DNA from: Acuticoccus sediminis
GTDB taxonomy: Bacteria > Pseudomonadota > Alphaproteobacteria > Rhizobiales > Amorphaceae
Reading direction: 5' to 3'
DNA: 64,000 bases
NCBI RefSeq assembly: GCF_003258595.1
Contig: NZ_QHHQ01000002.1
Coordinates: 434,001-498,000 of the forward strand
Shown piece after piece: positions 26,573 through 35,240 of the stretch (the first letter of the stretch is position 1; each line of letters starts with the position of its first letter). Under the pieces are notes generated by a model that saw only the letters and a list, made by a program, of their open reading frames with translations, was not told the DNA's origin and searched no databases. The translations under genes and the position numbers were made by a program.

Positions 26573-28192
26573 TCAGCGGTTGGCGGACATGATCGAGTTG
26601 GCGCAGATGAAGCCCCAGGTCATGTAGGCGCCGAGCGTCGTTCCCACCTGGCTCGGCGTGCGCATCCCGGTCGGGTTCGCCATGACGTTGCCGGCGCAGT
26701 AGAGGCCCGGGATCGCCGACCCGTCCGGCCGCAGGGCCTGTCCGCCGGCGTTGGTGCGGATGCCGCCCTTGGTGCCGAGGATCGAGGGGCGGAACTGGAA
26801 GGCGACGAAGGGCGGCCGCTCGATCGGCGCCATCAGCCCCTTGTCCGCCGCGAGGCGCGCCTCGTAGTCGGAGACGGTGCCGCGGTGGAAGTCCTCGTCG
26901 ACGCCGTTCGCGGCGAAGCGGTTGAAGCGCGCGACCGTCTCCTTCAGCGCGTCGGCCGGAAGGCCCGTCCGCTGCGCCAGCTCGTCGAGGGTTCGGGCCT
27001 TGATGAGCCAGCCCGGCTTGTTGTGCTTGTACCAGTTGATGAGCCAGGCGCGCCTGACCATCGGCCAGTGGCTGATGAGCCAGGCCGGGCGCTTCAGGTC
27101 CGCCCCGCGCGCGGTCGAGGTCACCGTCCAGTCGGCGATGTTGAACTCGTACTCGCTGGTGAAGCGCCGGCCCCCGGCGTCGACCAGGATCGCGTCCGGC
27201 TCGGCGTGGATGCGAAGCGGCAGGCCGTGCAGCACGTCCTCGTAGTAGACCGGCGGCTGGATCATGATGTTGGCCTGATCCATGTTCGCGGTCGCGGCGC
27301 CGATCCGCGTCGCCATCTTCAGCCCGTCGCCGGTGTTCGTGCTGGGGCTGCTCAGGAACTCCGCGTCGCCGGGGAAGTGGGCCTTGAGGAGCTCCGCGTC
27401 CCACTCGAAGCCGCCCGTCGCCAGCACGACGCCGCGCCGCGCGCGTAGGGTCCGCCGCGCGCCCCCCTGCTCGACCGTGACGCCGGTGACGCCGCCCAGC
27501 TCGTCGTCGACGAGGAGGTCGACCACGCGCGCCTCGGTCTCGAGCCGCACGCCAGCCGCGAGGCAGCCGCGCAGGAGTCCGATGACGAGGCCGCTGCCCT
27601 TGCCGCGGGAGCGGGTCAGGCGACGCGCGGCGATGGTGCCGGCGTAGCGCAGGTGCGCCCGGACCGGATGGCGCATCATGTCGGACTCGACCGACTCGTT
27701 GTAGGTCAGGTCCTGCGGGATGGTCGAGCGACGGACCTTGCCGAACAGCGCGCCGAGCTCGCGGCCGCTGACCGCGCCGGGCGCGAGCAGCCGCCCCCGC
27801 TCCTTGGCGCCGGGCTTTTCCATGTGCGGGTCGGGGACCGGGGCGATGACGTAGCGGACGGGGGAGTTGTCGAGCACGAAGTCCAGCATCGCCGGCCCGT
27901 GCGTGACCTGCGCCTGCCAGAGCGTGTCCTCGCGCGCCGCCCAGCCCTCGGGGGCCGTGGCGCGGATGTAGGTGAGGGCCTCGTCCTCGCTGTCCTCGAG
28001 GCCGGCCTCGCGCATCAGCCGGTTGGCCGGGACCCAGGTCATGCCGCCCGACATCGCGCTCGTGCCGCCGAGCTTGGCCGTCTTCTCCAGCACGGTGACC
28101 GAAGCGCCGAGCGCCGCGGCCCGGAGCGCCGCCACGAGGGCGGCAGCTCCCGAGCCGACGACGACGACATCGCTTTCACTAGCGTCTAGCAT
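26573..28192 (-). CDS. FAD-dependent oxidoreductase (3-ketosteroid dehydrogenase/fumarate reductase flavoprotein type)
   Basis: The 539-residue flavoprotein has the FAD-binding Rossmann motif VVVGSGAAALVAALRA at about 10-25, then GGTSAMSGGMTWVPANRLM, and a second nucleotide-binding segment GVVLATGGFEWD near 265. The C-terminal GGIRTNAGGQALRPDG...PGLYCAGN motif closes the FAD domain. This pattern is shared by 3-ketosteroid delta-1-dehydrogenases and fumarate-reductase-like enzymes, which insert or remove a double bond next to a carbonyl. Nothing nearby is steroid-specific. It is 185 bases downstream of the permease, behind two hairpins. Confidence 0.87.
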   Translation of the reverse strand: MLDASESDVVVVGSGAAALVAALRAAALGASVTVLEKTAKLGGTSAMSGGMTWVPANRLMREAGLEDSEDEALTYIRATAPEGWAAREDTLWQAQVTHGPAMLDFVLDNSPVRYVIAPVPDPHMEKPGAKERGRLLAPGAVSGRELGALFGKVRRSTIPQDLTYNESVESDMMRHPVRAHLRYAGTIAARRLTRSRGKGSGLVIGLLRGCLAAGVRLETEARVVDLLVDDELGGVTGVTVEQGGARRTLRARRGVVLATGGFEWDAELLKAHFPGDAEFLSSPSTNTGDGLKMATRIGAATANMDQANIMIQPPVYYEDVLHGLPLRIHAEPDAILVDAGGRRFTSEYEFNIADWTVTSTARGADLKRPAWLISHWPMVRRAWLINWYKHNKPGWLIKARTLDELAQRTGLPADALKETVARFNRFAANGVDEDFHRGTVSDYEARLAADKGLMAPIERPPFVAFQFRPSILGTKGGIRTNAGGQALRPDGSAIPGLYCAGNVMANPTGMRTPSQVGTTLGAYMTWGFICANSIMSANR

Positions 28193-28307
28193 TTCCGTTC
28201 CGATCGAATCGTTGGGTGCGTGCGGCGTCCGGACGGGTCCGGTCGCCGCGGCTTTCGGGACGAGCGCGCCTTGCGCTCGCGGGCCGTCGCCCGAGCGGGG
28301 AGGGATC

Positions 28308-28363
28308 GCGCCGGCGGGGCCGGCGCCCGTGTGGTCTGGCGGGCGGTCCGAGCGGGCCGCCCG
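28308..28363 (-). terminator. Two hairpins at the end of the first Pot-type transporter operon
   Basis: CGGGCGG/CCGCCCG (28340-28346 with 28357-28363) and then GCGCCGGC/GCCGGCGC (28308-28315 with 28319-28326, three-base loop) follow the permease stop in the direction of transcription. The second is a perfect eight-pair stem. They probably reduce read-through into the flavoprotein gene. Confidence 0.5.
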
Positions 28364-28377
28364 GAGCGGTCGTCAGC

Positions 28378-29166
28378 TCATCGCTTCAGGAACCGGTCGA
28401 GGCGGGCGACGCGTGCGGACACGACGAGCACCACCAGGGTCAGGAGGATCACGCCCGAGGAGATCGCGGTCAGCGTCGGGTCCATAGGCATCCATTCGAG
28501 CGCCGAGTAGATGTAGACCGGCAGCGTGACGGTGGTGCTGGAGGAGAGGAAGAGCGAGACCTCGAGCGCGCCGAACGAGACCATGAAGGCGAACCCCCAG
28601 CCGCTGAGGAGGCTCCAGCCGATGAGCGGCAGCGTGATGCGCAGCAGCACCTGCCGGGGCGGTGCCCCGAGGCTGCGCGCGGCCGCCTCCAGCGACGGGT
28701 TCAGCCCGTTGAGGCCGACCGCCACCATCGAGATCGCGAACGGCATCGCCAGCACGACGTGCCCCGCCAGCAGCGCCGGCATGCCGCGCAGGTGAAGCTG
28801 GGAGTAGGTGACGAGGAGGGCGAGGCCGAGGAAGACCGCCGGCAGCATCGCCGGCGTGATCGCGAGCGCGCGCAGGACGCGGTAGATGGGCGCGTTGCTC
28901 CGGCGGCTCGCGTTGGCGATGAGGAAGGCCACCGCGGTCGAGATCGTCGCGGCCGTGGCCGCGAGGATGAGGCTGAACTTCAGCGCGTCGATCGCCTGCC
29001 GCTGGCCGAGCGCGGCCTCGTACCACTTCAGCGTCAGGCCCTGCGGCGGGAAGACCACGTAGGCCGTCTCGGTGAGCGCGCCGGCGGTGATCGAGACGAT
29101 GGGCGCCAGGATGAAGACGCAGATCAGCGTGACGTAGAGGCCGAGGAGGATGCGCGATCCGGTCAT
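28378..29166 (-). CDS. ABC transporter permease, PotC type (system 1)
   Basis: The 262-residue inner-membrane protein has about six helices and the EAA-type coupling loop near residue 170 (LEAAARSLGAPPRQVLLRITLPL). It pairs with the PotB-type permease whose gene overlaps it by four bases. Spermidine/putrescine-type importers have this layout, but the family also moves iron, thiamine, 2-aminoethylphosphonate and opines. The ATG at 29166 is set by the overlap; a longer open frame upstream lies inside the partner gene. Confidence 0.92.
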   Translation of the reverse strand: MTGSRILLGLYVTLICVFILAPIVSITAGALTETAYVVFPPQGLTLKWYEAALGQRQAIDALKFSLILAATAATISTAVAFLIANASRRSNAPIYRVLRALAITPAMLPAVFLGLALLVTYSQLHLRGMPALLAGHVVLAMPFAISMVAVGLNGLNPSLEAAARSLGAPPRQVLLRITLPLIGWSLLSGWGFAFMVSFGALEVSLFLSSSTTVTLPVYIYSALEWMPMDPTLTAISSGVILLTLVVLVVSARVARLDRFLKR

Positions 29167-30026
29167 TGCACCACTCCGCGGCGAAGCCGGCCGAATGTCC
29201 CGAGGATGTAGGCGAAGGTGAGCACCAGCGCGGTCATCACCAGCAGGAGCACCGCGAGCGCCGCCCCGGCCGGCCAGTTGAAGAGGCTGACGGACTGCTG
29301 GTAGACGAGCGTCGAGATGAACTTGTAGCGCGGGCCGCCGAGGACGCCGGGGATGGCGTAGGCGCTCATGCTGAGCGCGAAGACGAGGAGCGCGCCGGCA
29401 CGGATGCCGGGCAGGCACAGCGGCAGCGTGACGCGCAGGAACACCGACACCGGACCCGCGCCGAGGCTGCGTGCTGCCAGCGACAGGGCCGGGTTGATGC
29501 CGTGCAGCGACCCTGCGATGGCAATCACCATGAAGACGACGAAGATGTGCACAAGGCCGACGACGATCGCCGGCTCGTTGTGCATCAGCGGGGCGGGGTC
29601 CGACAGGATGCCGATGCCGACGAGCACCGAGTTCACCAGCCCCTGACGGCCGAGCAGGATGAGCCAGCCGTAGGACATCACCGTCACCGACGTCACCAGC
29701 GGCGTCAGCAGGATGATGAAGACCAGAAGCTGCCGCCAGCCGCGCGCCGAGACGAGGTAGTAGCTGACCGGGAAGGCGAGCAGCAGGCACAGGAGCGTCG
29801 TCAGCAGGCTCAGCCGCAGCGTACGCCAGGCGACCTCCCAGAAGAACGAATCCGTGGCGAGCTCCCGGTAGTTCGCCAGCGACAGTGTCCAGTCCACGCC
29901 TTCGGTCTGGCTGTGCTGGGCGAAGCTCATCGCCACCAGGTAGGCGACGGGGAGCGCGAAGAAGACGAGCATCAGCAGCGCCGCGAGGAGCGCCGCGTAG
30001 GGGGTGGAACGGCGCGCCTCAGTCAT
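29163..30026 (-). CDS. ABC transporter permease, PotB type (system 1)
   Basis: The 287-residue permease starts with a short polar tail and a first helix at about 10-32. It then shows the long periplasmic loop with SQTEGVDWTLSLANYREL and the coupling loop LSLAARSLGAGPVSVFLRVTLPL. It overlaps the ATPase gene by eight bases upstream and the second permease by four downstream, so the three are one translational unit. Confidence 0.92.
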   Translation of the reverse strand: MTEARRSTPYAALLAALLMLVFFALPVAYLVAMSFAQHSQTEGVDWTLSLANYRELATDSFFWEVAWRTLRLSLLTTLLCLLLAFPVSYYLVSARGWRQLLVFIILLTPLVTSVTVMSYGWLILLGRQGLVNSVLVGIGILSDPAPLMHNEPAIVVGLVHIFVVFMVIAIAGSLHGINPALSLAARSLGAGPVSVFLRVTLPLCLPGIRAGALLVFALSMSAYAIPGVLGGPRYKFISTLVYQQSVSLFNWPAGAALAVLLLVMTALVLTFAYILGTFGRLRRGVVQ

Positions 30027-31104
30027 CGTCGCCGCCGATGAGGACGGTGGCGTCCACCGGCCAGCTCAGGGTCACCGGCTGGCCGGGGGCGGGGTCGACC
30101 GCGTCGGTCTCGGCCGCGATCTGCACCTGCATCTCGCCGACGCGGATGCGCGCCTCGACCCGCGGGCCGAGGAAGGTCGCATGTTCCAGCGTGCCGTTCA
30201 GGCGGTTGAATCCCGCCGCGGCGCCGCCTTCGGCTCGGGGCAGGATGCGGATCTTCTCCGGGCGGACCAGCGCGTAGCGGACGCGGTGCGCGAGGTCGTC
30301 CGGCGGTGTCTCGGCAAGGATCTCGCCGACACCCGGCACGTCGACCGCGACATGGGAGCCGGCGGCGCGGAGCCCCTGGATGGGAAAGAGGTTCGATTCG
30401 CCGAGGAACTCGCCGACGAAGCGGCTGTTGGGGTGGCGGTAGAGGTCGCGCGGCGCGCCGATCTGGCGGATGCGGCCCGCCCGCATCACCGCGATGCGGT
30501 GGCCGATCGCCATCGCCTCGTCCTGGTCGTGGGTGACCATCAGCGTCGCGATGTCGAGGCCCTCGAGGAGCTCCAGCAGCTCGGCCCGCATCGTCAGCCT
30601 CAACCGGGCGTCGAGGTTGGAGAACGGCTCGTCGAGGAGGAGGAGGCGGGGGCGGATGACGATGGCGCGGGCGAAGGCGATGCGCTGCTGCTCCCCGCCG
30701 GAGAGCTGCGAGGGCATGTTGCGCGCCTTGTGCTCCAGCCGCACGACCTTGAGGGCCTCGCCGACGCGCGCCTTGATCTCCCGGCGCGGGACCTGCCGCA
30801 TCCGGAGCCCGAAGGCGACGTTCTCGAAGACCGTCATGTGCGGGAACAGCGCGTAGTTCTGGAACATGATCCCGATGTTGCGCTTCTCCGAGGGCAACCC
30901 GGTGATCTCCTCGCCGGCGACGCTGATCCGTCCGGATGCCGGCTGGATGAACCCGGCGATCGCCTGCAGCGTCGTGGTCTTGCCGCAGCCGGACGGCCCC
31001 AGCAGGCAGAGCCGCTCGCCGGCCTCGATCGAGAAGGACACGTCGTCGATGGCGGTGAAGTCACCGTACTTGTGGATCAGGCCGTCGACCTGCAGATAAC
31101 TCAT
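30019..31104 (-). CDS. ABC transporter ATP-binding protein, PotA type (system 1)
   Basis: The roughly 361-residue ATPase has Walker A GPSGCGKTT at about 36-44, signature LSGGEQQR at about 134-141, Walker B LLLLDEPFSNLD, and a C-terminal TOBE domain. Three starts are possible. The ATG at 31149 falls inside the intergenic hairpin. The ATG at 31116 has no purine-rich site before it. The ATG at 31104 has GGAT six bases before it and gives the usual family N-terminus, so I prefer the last. Confidence 0.92.
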   Translation of the reverse strand: MSYLQVDGLIHKYGDFTAIDDVSFSIEAGERLCLLGPSGCGKTTTLQAIAGFIQPASGRISVAGEEITGLPSEKRNIGIMFQNYALFPHMTVFENVAFGLRMRQVPRREIKARVGEALKVVRLEHKARNMPSQLSGGEQQRIAFARAIVIRPRLLLLDEPFSNLDARLRLTMRAELLELLEGLDIATLMVTHDQDEAMAIGHRIAVMRAGRIRQIGAPRDLYRHPNSRFVGEFLGESNLFPIQGLRAAGSHVAVDVPGVGEILAETPPDDLAHRVRYALVRPEKIRILPRAEGGAAAGFNRLNGTLEHATFLGPRVEARIRVGEMQVQIAAETDAVDPAPGQPVTLSWPVDATVLIGGDDD

Positions 31105-31130
31105 CGCGCGATCCATTGGAGAGGCAGTGT

Positions 31131-31155
31131 CGGACGGTGCCTCACGCACCGTCCG
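31131..31155 (-). terminator. Hairpin between binding-protein and ATPase genes (system 1)
   Basis: CGGACGGTGC (31131-31140), loop CTCAC, and GCACCGTCCG (31146-31155) make a perfect ten-base-pair stem 22 bases after the binding-protein stop. No T-run follows. It is likely to stabilise or partly end the binding-protein message. Confidence 0.6.
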
Positions 31156-31176
31156 GCGGACAGGGGTCGGGTCGGT

Positions 31177-32211
31177 TCAGCGCTCGATTTCCTGGTTCCA
31201 GCGCTTGGTCCACTCGGGGCGGTTGGCGTTGATCGTCGACCAGTCGACCGGCAGCAGGCTGTCCACCGCGTCGCCGTAGATCACGCCCTCGGCCTCCGCC
31301 TCGCTCAGCTCGACGTTCTTGTTGACCGGGCCGAGCTTCGAGTTCACCGCGAACATCTTCTGGATCTTCTCGCCGACGAGGTAGTTGATGAGGTTCGCGC
31401 CCATCTCGGTGTTCGGCGAGTCCTTCACGAGGTTCAGCATCGGCATCACCACCGGCGCGCCTTCCTCGGGATAGACGAACTTGAGCGGGAAACCGGAGTT
31501 CTTCACGAAGCGATTCATCTCGGAGTTGGTCCAGACGGTGATCCAGGCCTCGCCCTGCTGGAAGTAGGGCGTCATGTCGGTGCCCTTCACGAAGGCGCCG
31601 ATGTTCTGCGCGACCTCCTTCATCTTCGCGAAGCCGGGGTCGATGTCGTCGACACCGCCGCCGTTCGCCTTCGCCAGCATCATCAGCGCGAAGAGGCCGG
31701 GCGTGTTGTCGATCGTGCCCATGACGACGTGGCCCTTGAAGCGCGGGTCGGCGAGGTCGTTCCAGGATGTCGGTGGCTCGATGCCCGCCTTTTCCAGAGC
31801 TTCGGGGTTGTAGACGAGGCCCATGGCGAGGAGGCCGTAGCCGACGCCGCTGGAGTCCTTGCCGATCGCGGCCGGGACGACGTCGGCGAGCGCCGGGACG
31901 CTCTCCGCCGTCAGCGGCTCGAGCAGGCCGAGGTCACGCGCGACCGACTGCGGGCCGTCGTCCATGCAGGCGACGTCGATCTCGGGCGAGCCCTTCTGGG
32001 CCTGGAGCTGGGAGACGAAGTACGTCGAACCGCCGGGCACGTAGCGCACGGTCACGCCGTACTTCTCCTCGAACTCCGGCAGGATGTTGGTCTGGAAGTT
32101 CTGCTGCGAGGCGCCGCCCCAGCACGCGAACACCACATCCTCCGCCTGGGCCTGGGCGGCGCCGAGTGCCGTGAGGGCCGCTGCGGCAACAGTTGTCGTC
32201 CATCGCATCAT
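31177..32211 (-). CDS. ABC transporter substrate-binding protein, spermidine/putrescine type (system 1)
   Basis: The 344-residue periplasmic protein has a signal peptide ending near AQAQAED (about residue 23). Its family 1 core includes VVFACWGGASQQNFQTNILPEFEEKYGVTVRY and the NDLADPRFKGHVVMG hinge. The ATG at 32211 is chosen because AGGAG lies seven bases before it; a GTG six bases earlier would leave only one base of spacing. It leads the first Pot-type operon. The XRE-type regulator gene is divergent, 489 bases away. The ligand is unknown. Confidence 0.92.
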   Translation of the reverse strand: MMRWTTTVAAAALTALGAAQAQAEDVVFACWGGASQQNFQTNILPEFEEKYGVTVRYVPGGSTYFVSQLQAQKGSPEIDVACMDDGPQSVARDLGLLEPLTAESVPALADVVPAAIGKDSSGVGYGLLAMGLVYNPEALEKAGIEPPTSWNDLADPRFKGHVVMGTIDNTPGLFALMMLAKANGGGVDDIDPGFAKMKEVAQNIGAFVKGTDMTPYFQQGEAWITVWTNSEMNRFVKNSGFPLKFVYPEEGAPVVMPMLNLVKDSPNTEMGANLINYLVGEKIQKMFAVNSKLGPVNKNVELSEAEAEGVIYGDAVDSLLPVDWSTINANRPEWTKRWNQEIER

Positions 32212-32470
32212 CGTCACGCTCCTGGTTCGTTGTGATCGCGCTGCCCGCCGCTGGCGCCGGTCGGGCGGGGCCCGGAAGCGGAGCGCAAGGCGAGCGCCGT
32301 CGTCCCCTCGAGAGGGTCGGGTACGGTGGGGCTTCGGGGAGGGTCGTCGTGTCGCGCGTTCAGGCCGCTTGGCGAGCGCCGGACGACGCGTGTCGGTCTC
32401 TCGTGTTCAGTCTATGGTCGCGCATGCGCGGCGGCATCGGCGACGCGCTCTCTCGGTCTCATCTGCGGTC

Positions 32471-32504
32471 TGCTCAGTTTCTGGCAATGCCAACGATCTG
32501 AGCA
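32471..32504. promoter_or_regulatory. Nested dyads in the SBP/XRE divergent region
   Basis: TGCTCAG (32471-32477) and CTGAGCA (32498-32504) are seven-base inverted repeats that enclose a second dyad, TGGCA-A-TGCCA (32482-32492), with almost the same centre. The 489-base gap between the leftward binding protein and the rightward regulator has no convincing gene, so this is a strong operator candidate. Confidence 0.5.
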
Positions 32505-32548
32505 TTGCACCACTTTTCGCCGGTTTCACTACAAATTTTATTCGCAGG

Positions 32549-32566
32549 TTGACGCGACTTGACGCG
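32549..32566 (+). promoter_or_regulatory. Tandem TTGACGCG repeats upstream of the XRE regulator
   Basis: TTGACGCG occurs at 32549-32556 and again at 32559-32566, ten bases apart, one helical turn. Each begins with TTGACG, a good -35 hexamer. Matches to a -10 downstream (GATGAT near 32581) are modest. The repeats may be an operator, a promoter or both. They lie 135 to 152 bases before the regulator start. Confidence 0.4.
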
Positions 32567-32700
32567 CTTTCATGAACGTTGATGATGACCCCCGGCGCCG
32601 AGCGGGCGGCCGCCCGGCGGGTCGCCTTGGCGCCCATGCGGAACGGCATGTCCGCGCCCCGGCCGCCGCCCGACGAGGCTCCATCAACTCAGGAGCGACG

Positions 32701-33546
32701 ATGTCCCGCTCGAGACTGACCGCCGCCGACCAGCGTGCGAACTACAGGGACAACCTGCTGTTCTGCTGCGACCACTACCGGTCCATCTCCGACCTCTGCC
32801 GCAGGGTCGGCATCAACCGGCAGCAGTTCAACCGCTATCTTTCCGGCGAGTCCCTGCCGTCGCGCCACAATCACAAGAAGATCAGCGACTTCTTCGGGCT
32901 CGAGTTCGACGAATTGCTCCTGCCGCACCGGCAGTTCATCGCAACGTTCGGCCGGCGCAAGGTCGAGTCCTTCATGCCGCCAGACCTCGAGAGCTTCTCG
33001 TACTTCATGAAGAGCATGGCCGGTCCCCGCGCCCGCCTGCTGGAGGACTACCAGGGCTTCTATTTCCGGCACTTCTTCAACTTCCATGGCGATGGCCGGA
33101 TCAAGCGGGAGCTGGTCCACTGGCGCCTCGACGACGGTGTCCTCGTCTCGACCACCAAGCAGCGCTACATGAGCGGGCCGGGCGCGGCCCAGCGCCTCCA
33201 GTTCGTCACGTACCGCGGGGTCGTCGGCAGCGTCGGCGACCGGCTGTTCTCGATCGGCGCCGACCGCATCGGCGGCCGCGACCTCGGCATGTCCATGCTC
33301 TATCCGACCGTGCAGAAGCTGCAGCGGCTGGAGGGCATCATGATGGGGATCGGCCCGAACTCGGCCCGGCAGATCGTCTCCGGCCGGGTCGTCCTCGACT
33401 TCCTGGGGCGGCGCATCGACCGGCGCGACGCGATGCGCCGGCTGGGCACGTTCGCGCTCGACGATCCGGCCGTCGCCGACGACATCAAGGTGTCCATCCA
33501 GAACGACATCTCGCCGACGGAAGGCCTCCTGATCGCGCGGATCTAG
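32701..33546 (+). CDS. Helix-turn-helix (XRE-like) regulator with uncharacterised C-terminal domain
   Basis: The 281-residue protein has a lambda-repressor-like helix-turn-helix at about 28-70 (SISDLCRRVGINRQQFNRYLSG, then an FFGLEFDEL helix). The rest, about 90-281, is a domain I do not recognise: it is rich in aromatic residues at first (YFRHFFNF) and then predicted alternating strands. CAGGAG lies a few bases before the ATG. It sits alone between two Pot-type transporter operons transcribed leftward, which makes it the likely regulator of one or both. Confidence 0.85.
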   Translation: MSRSRLTAADQRANYRDNLLFCCDHYRSISDLCRRVGINRQQFNRYLSGESLPSRHNHKKISDFFGLEFDELLLPHRQFIATFGRRKVESFMPPDLESFSYFMKSMAGPRARLLEDYQGFYFRHFFNFHGDGRIKRELVHWRLDDGVLVSTTKQRYMSGPGAAQRLQFVTYRGVVGSVGDRLFSIGADRIGGRDLGMSMLYPTVQKLQRLEGIMMGIGPNSARQIVSGRVVLDFLGRRIDRRDAMRRLGTFALDDPAVADDIKVSIQNDISPTEGLLIARI

Positions 33547-33582
33547 CCGCCGCGCGATGGCCCTGCCGGTGCCGCCGGGCGG

Positions 33583-34371
33583 CTACTTCTGGCCGATGAA
33601 CCGGTCGAGGCCGATGAGGCGGTCCATCAGGGCGACGAGGGCGATCGTCACCAGCGACATCAGCGTCGCCATCGCCGCGACGGTGGGGTCGTCGAAGTCG
33701 CGGATGTGCTCGTAGGCGGCGATCGGCAGCGTCTTGGAGCCGCGGTCGGCGAGGAAGACGTTGATCGAGAAGTTGTCCACCGTCTCCACGAAGATGAAGA
33801 CGCCACCCGCCATCAGCCCGGGCCGGAGCTGCGGCAGGAGCACCTTGAACCACGTCTGCACCCGCGAGGCGCCGAGGTTGCGCGCCGCCTCCTCCGCCTG
33901 CCGGTTGAGCCCGTGGTAGCTGGCGCTGATCGCCCGCACCGCGAAGGGGAGGCAGAAGATCGTCATCGCCACCGTGAGGCGGAAGAAGCCGTCGCGGATG
34001 TCGAGGACGCCGAAGGCGGACAGGAAGGCGATGCCGGTCACGACGCCCGGCATGATCAGCGGCGACAGGATGAGGTTGTTGAGGAGCTCGCGCCCGCGGA
34101 AGTTGCCGCGCACGATGAGGTGCGCGGTCGGGACCGCGAAGAGCAGGCAGAGCACCGTGACCACGGCCGCGAGCATCACCGTGTTCTGCAGCGCGCGCAT
34201 GAAGATGCGGCTGTCGAAGAACTCCTCATACCAGCGGAAGGAGAACGTCGTCATCGGCAGCTGGAAGTAGACGGCGTCGTTCAGCGAATAGATGGCGATG
34301 AAGACCACCGGTCCGAGCAGGAAGACGAAGAAGGCGGTGAGATAGAGCCGCCAGAGGATGCGGGAGATCAT
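33583..34371 (-). CDS. ABC transporter permease, PotC type (system 2)
   Basis: The 262-residue inner-membrane protein has the PotC pattern (AIYSLNDAVYFQLPMTTFSFRWYEEFF near the N-terminus) and a coupling loop at about 170-192 (AEEAARNLGASRVQTWFKVLLPQ). It overlaps the PotB-type gene by four bases. It is the last gene of the second transporter operon and ends 36 bases from the convergent XRE gene. Confidence 0.92.
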   Translation of the reverse strand: MISRILWRLYLTAFFVFLLGPVVFIAIYSLNDAVYFQLPMTTFSFRWYEEFFDSRIFMRALQNTVMLAAVVTVLCLLFAVPTAHLIVRGNFRGRELLNNLILSPLIMPGVVTGIAFLSAFGVLDIRDGFFRLTVAMTIFCLPFAVRAISASYHGLNRQAEEAARNLGASRVQTWFKVLLPQLRPGLMAGGVFIFVETVDNFSINVFLADRGSKTLPIAAYEHIRDFDDPTVAAMATLMSLVTIALVALMDRLIGLDRFIGQK

Positions 34372-35240
34372 GCGCCCTTGCCTCCGAAGCCGCCGACGGC
34401 GACGCGCCGGGCGTGGTTCTGCACCAGGGTCAGCAGCGTCAGCGCGGTCAGCGCCACCACGAGGAAGATCAGCGATACCGCCGCCGCGAACGGACGGTCG
34501 AAGGCGACGAAGACCTGATCGTAGATGAAGTTGGAGAGGAGCCGCACCCGGCCGCCGCCCAGCACCAGCGGGAAGACGAAGGCCGACATCGCCAGCGAGA
34601 AGACGATGGCGAGCCCGCCCGCGATCGCCGGGAAGGTCAGCGGGATGACGACCTTCGCCATCACCGTCAGCCGCCCGGCCCCGAGGTTGCGGGCCGACTC
34701 CTCGAGGCTGACCGGGAGGTTCTTGATCGACCCGAACACGGTCAGCACGAAGAACGGCAGCAGGAAGTGGACGAGCGCGATCGAGACGCCGAGCTCGTTG
34801 TAGACGAGCGGCACCGTCTCGTCCGTCAGGCCGGTCCAGAGCAGGAAGGAGTTGATGAGGCCGCGATTGCCCAGGATGACGAGCCAGCTGTAGGCGCGGC
34901 TCACCGAACCGGCGAGCATCGTCACCACCAGCGCTCCCAGCATGAAGCGGCGCAGGAACGAGGATGGCGTGCGGGCGATGAAGTAGGCGACGGGGTAGCC
35001 GAGGAGCGCGGCGAGGACCGCGAGCAACGCCGAGAGCCAGAGGGTGCGCCACAGGATCGCGAGATAGCTCGGCTCGAGCAGGAACCGGGCGTAGTTGTCG
35101 AGCGTCACGGGCCCCGCGACGTCGGCGGTGTTGGGCACGGCCGTGAGGAGGCCGACCGCGAAGAACACGGCGTAGGCCCCGAACAGCACCGAGAGGACGA
35201 GCGCGGCCGGGAGGCCGAGGAGGATGCGGCCGGGCGTCAC
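34368..35240 (-). CDS. ABC transporter permease, PotB type (system 2)
   Basis: The 290-residue permease has six or so helices and the coupling loop LEESARNLGAGRLTVMAKVVIPL. The start is GTG at 35240: GTGA overlaps the ATPase stop by four bases and gives the expected N-terminus. An upstream ATG in the same frame would add about 42 arginine- and proline-rich residues encoded inside the ATPase gene and is rejected. Confidence 0.9.
   Translation of the reverse strand: MTPGRILLGLPAALVLSVLFGAYAVFFAVGLLTAVPNTADVAGPVTLDNYARFLLEPSYLAILWRTLWLSALLAVLAALLGYPVAYFIARTPSSFLRRFMLGALVVTMLAGSVSRAYSWLVILGNRGLINSFLLWTGLTDETVPLVYNELGVSIALVHFLLPFFVLTVFGSIKNLPVSLEESARNLGAGRLTVMAKVVIPLTFPAIAGGLAIVFSLAMSAFVFPLVLGGGRVRLLSNFIYDQVFVAFDRPFAAAVSLIFLVVALTALTLLTLVQNHARRVAVGGFGGKGA

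Noticed and set aside
32212-32217. GTG start six bases upstream for the system 1 binding protein
   Set aside because: AGGAG would be only one base away; it is seven bases from the ATG at 32211.
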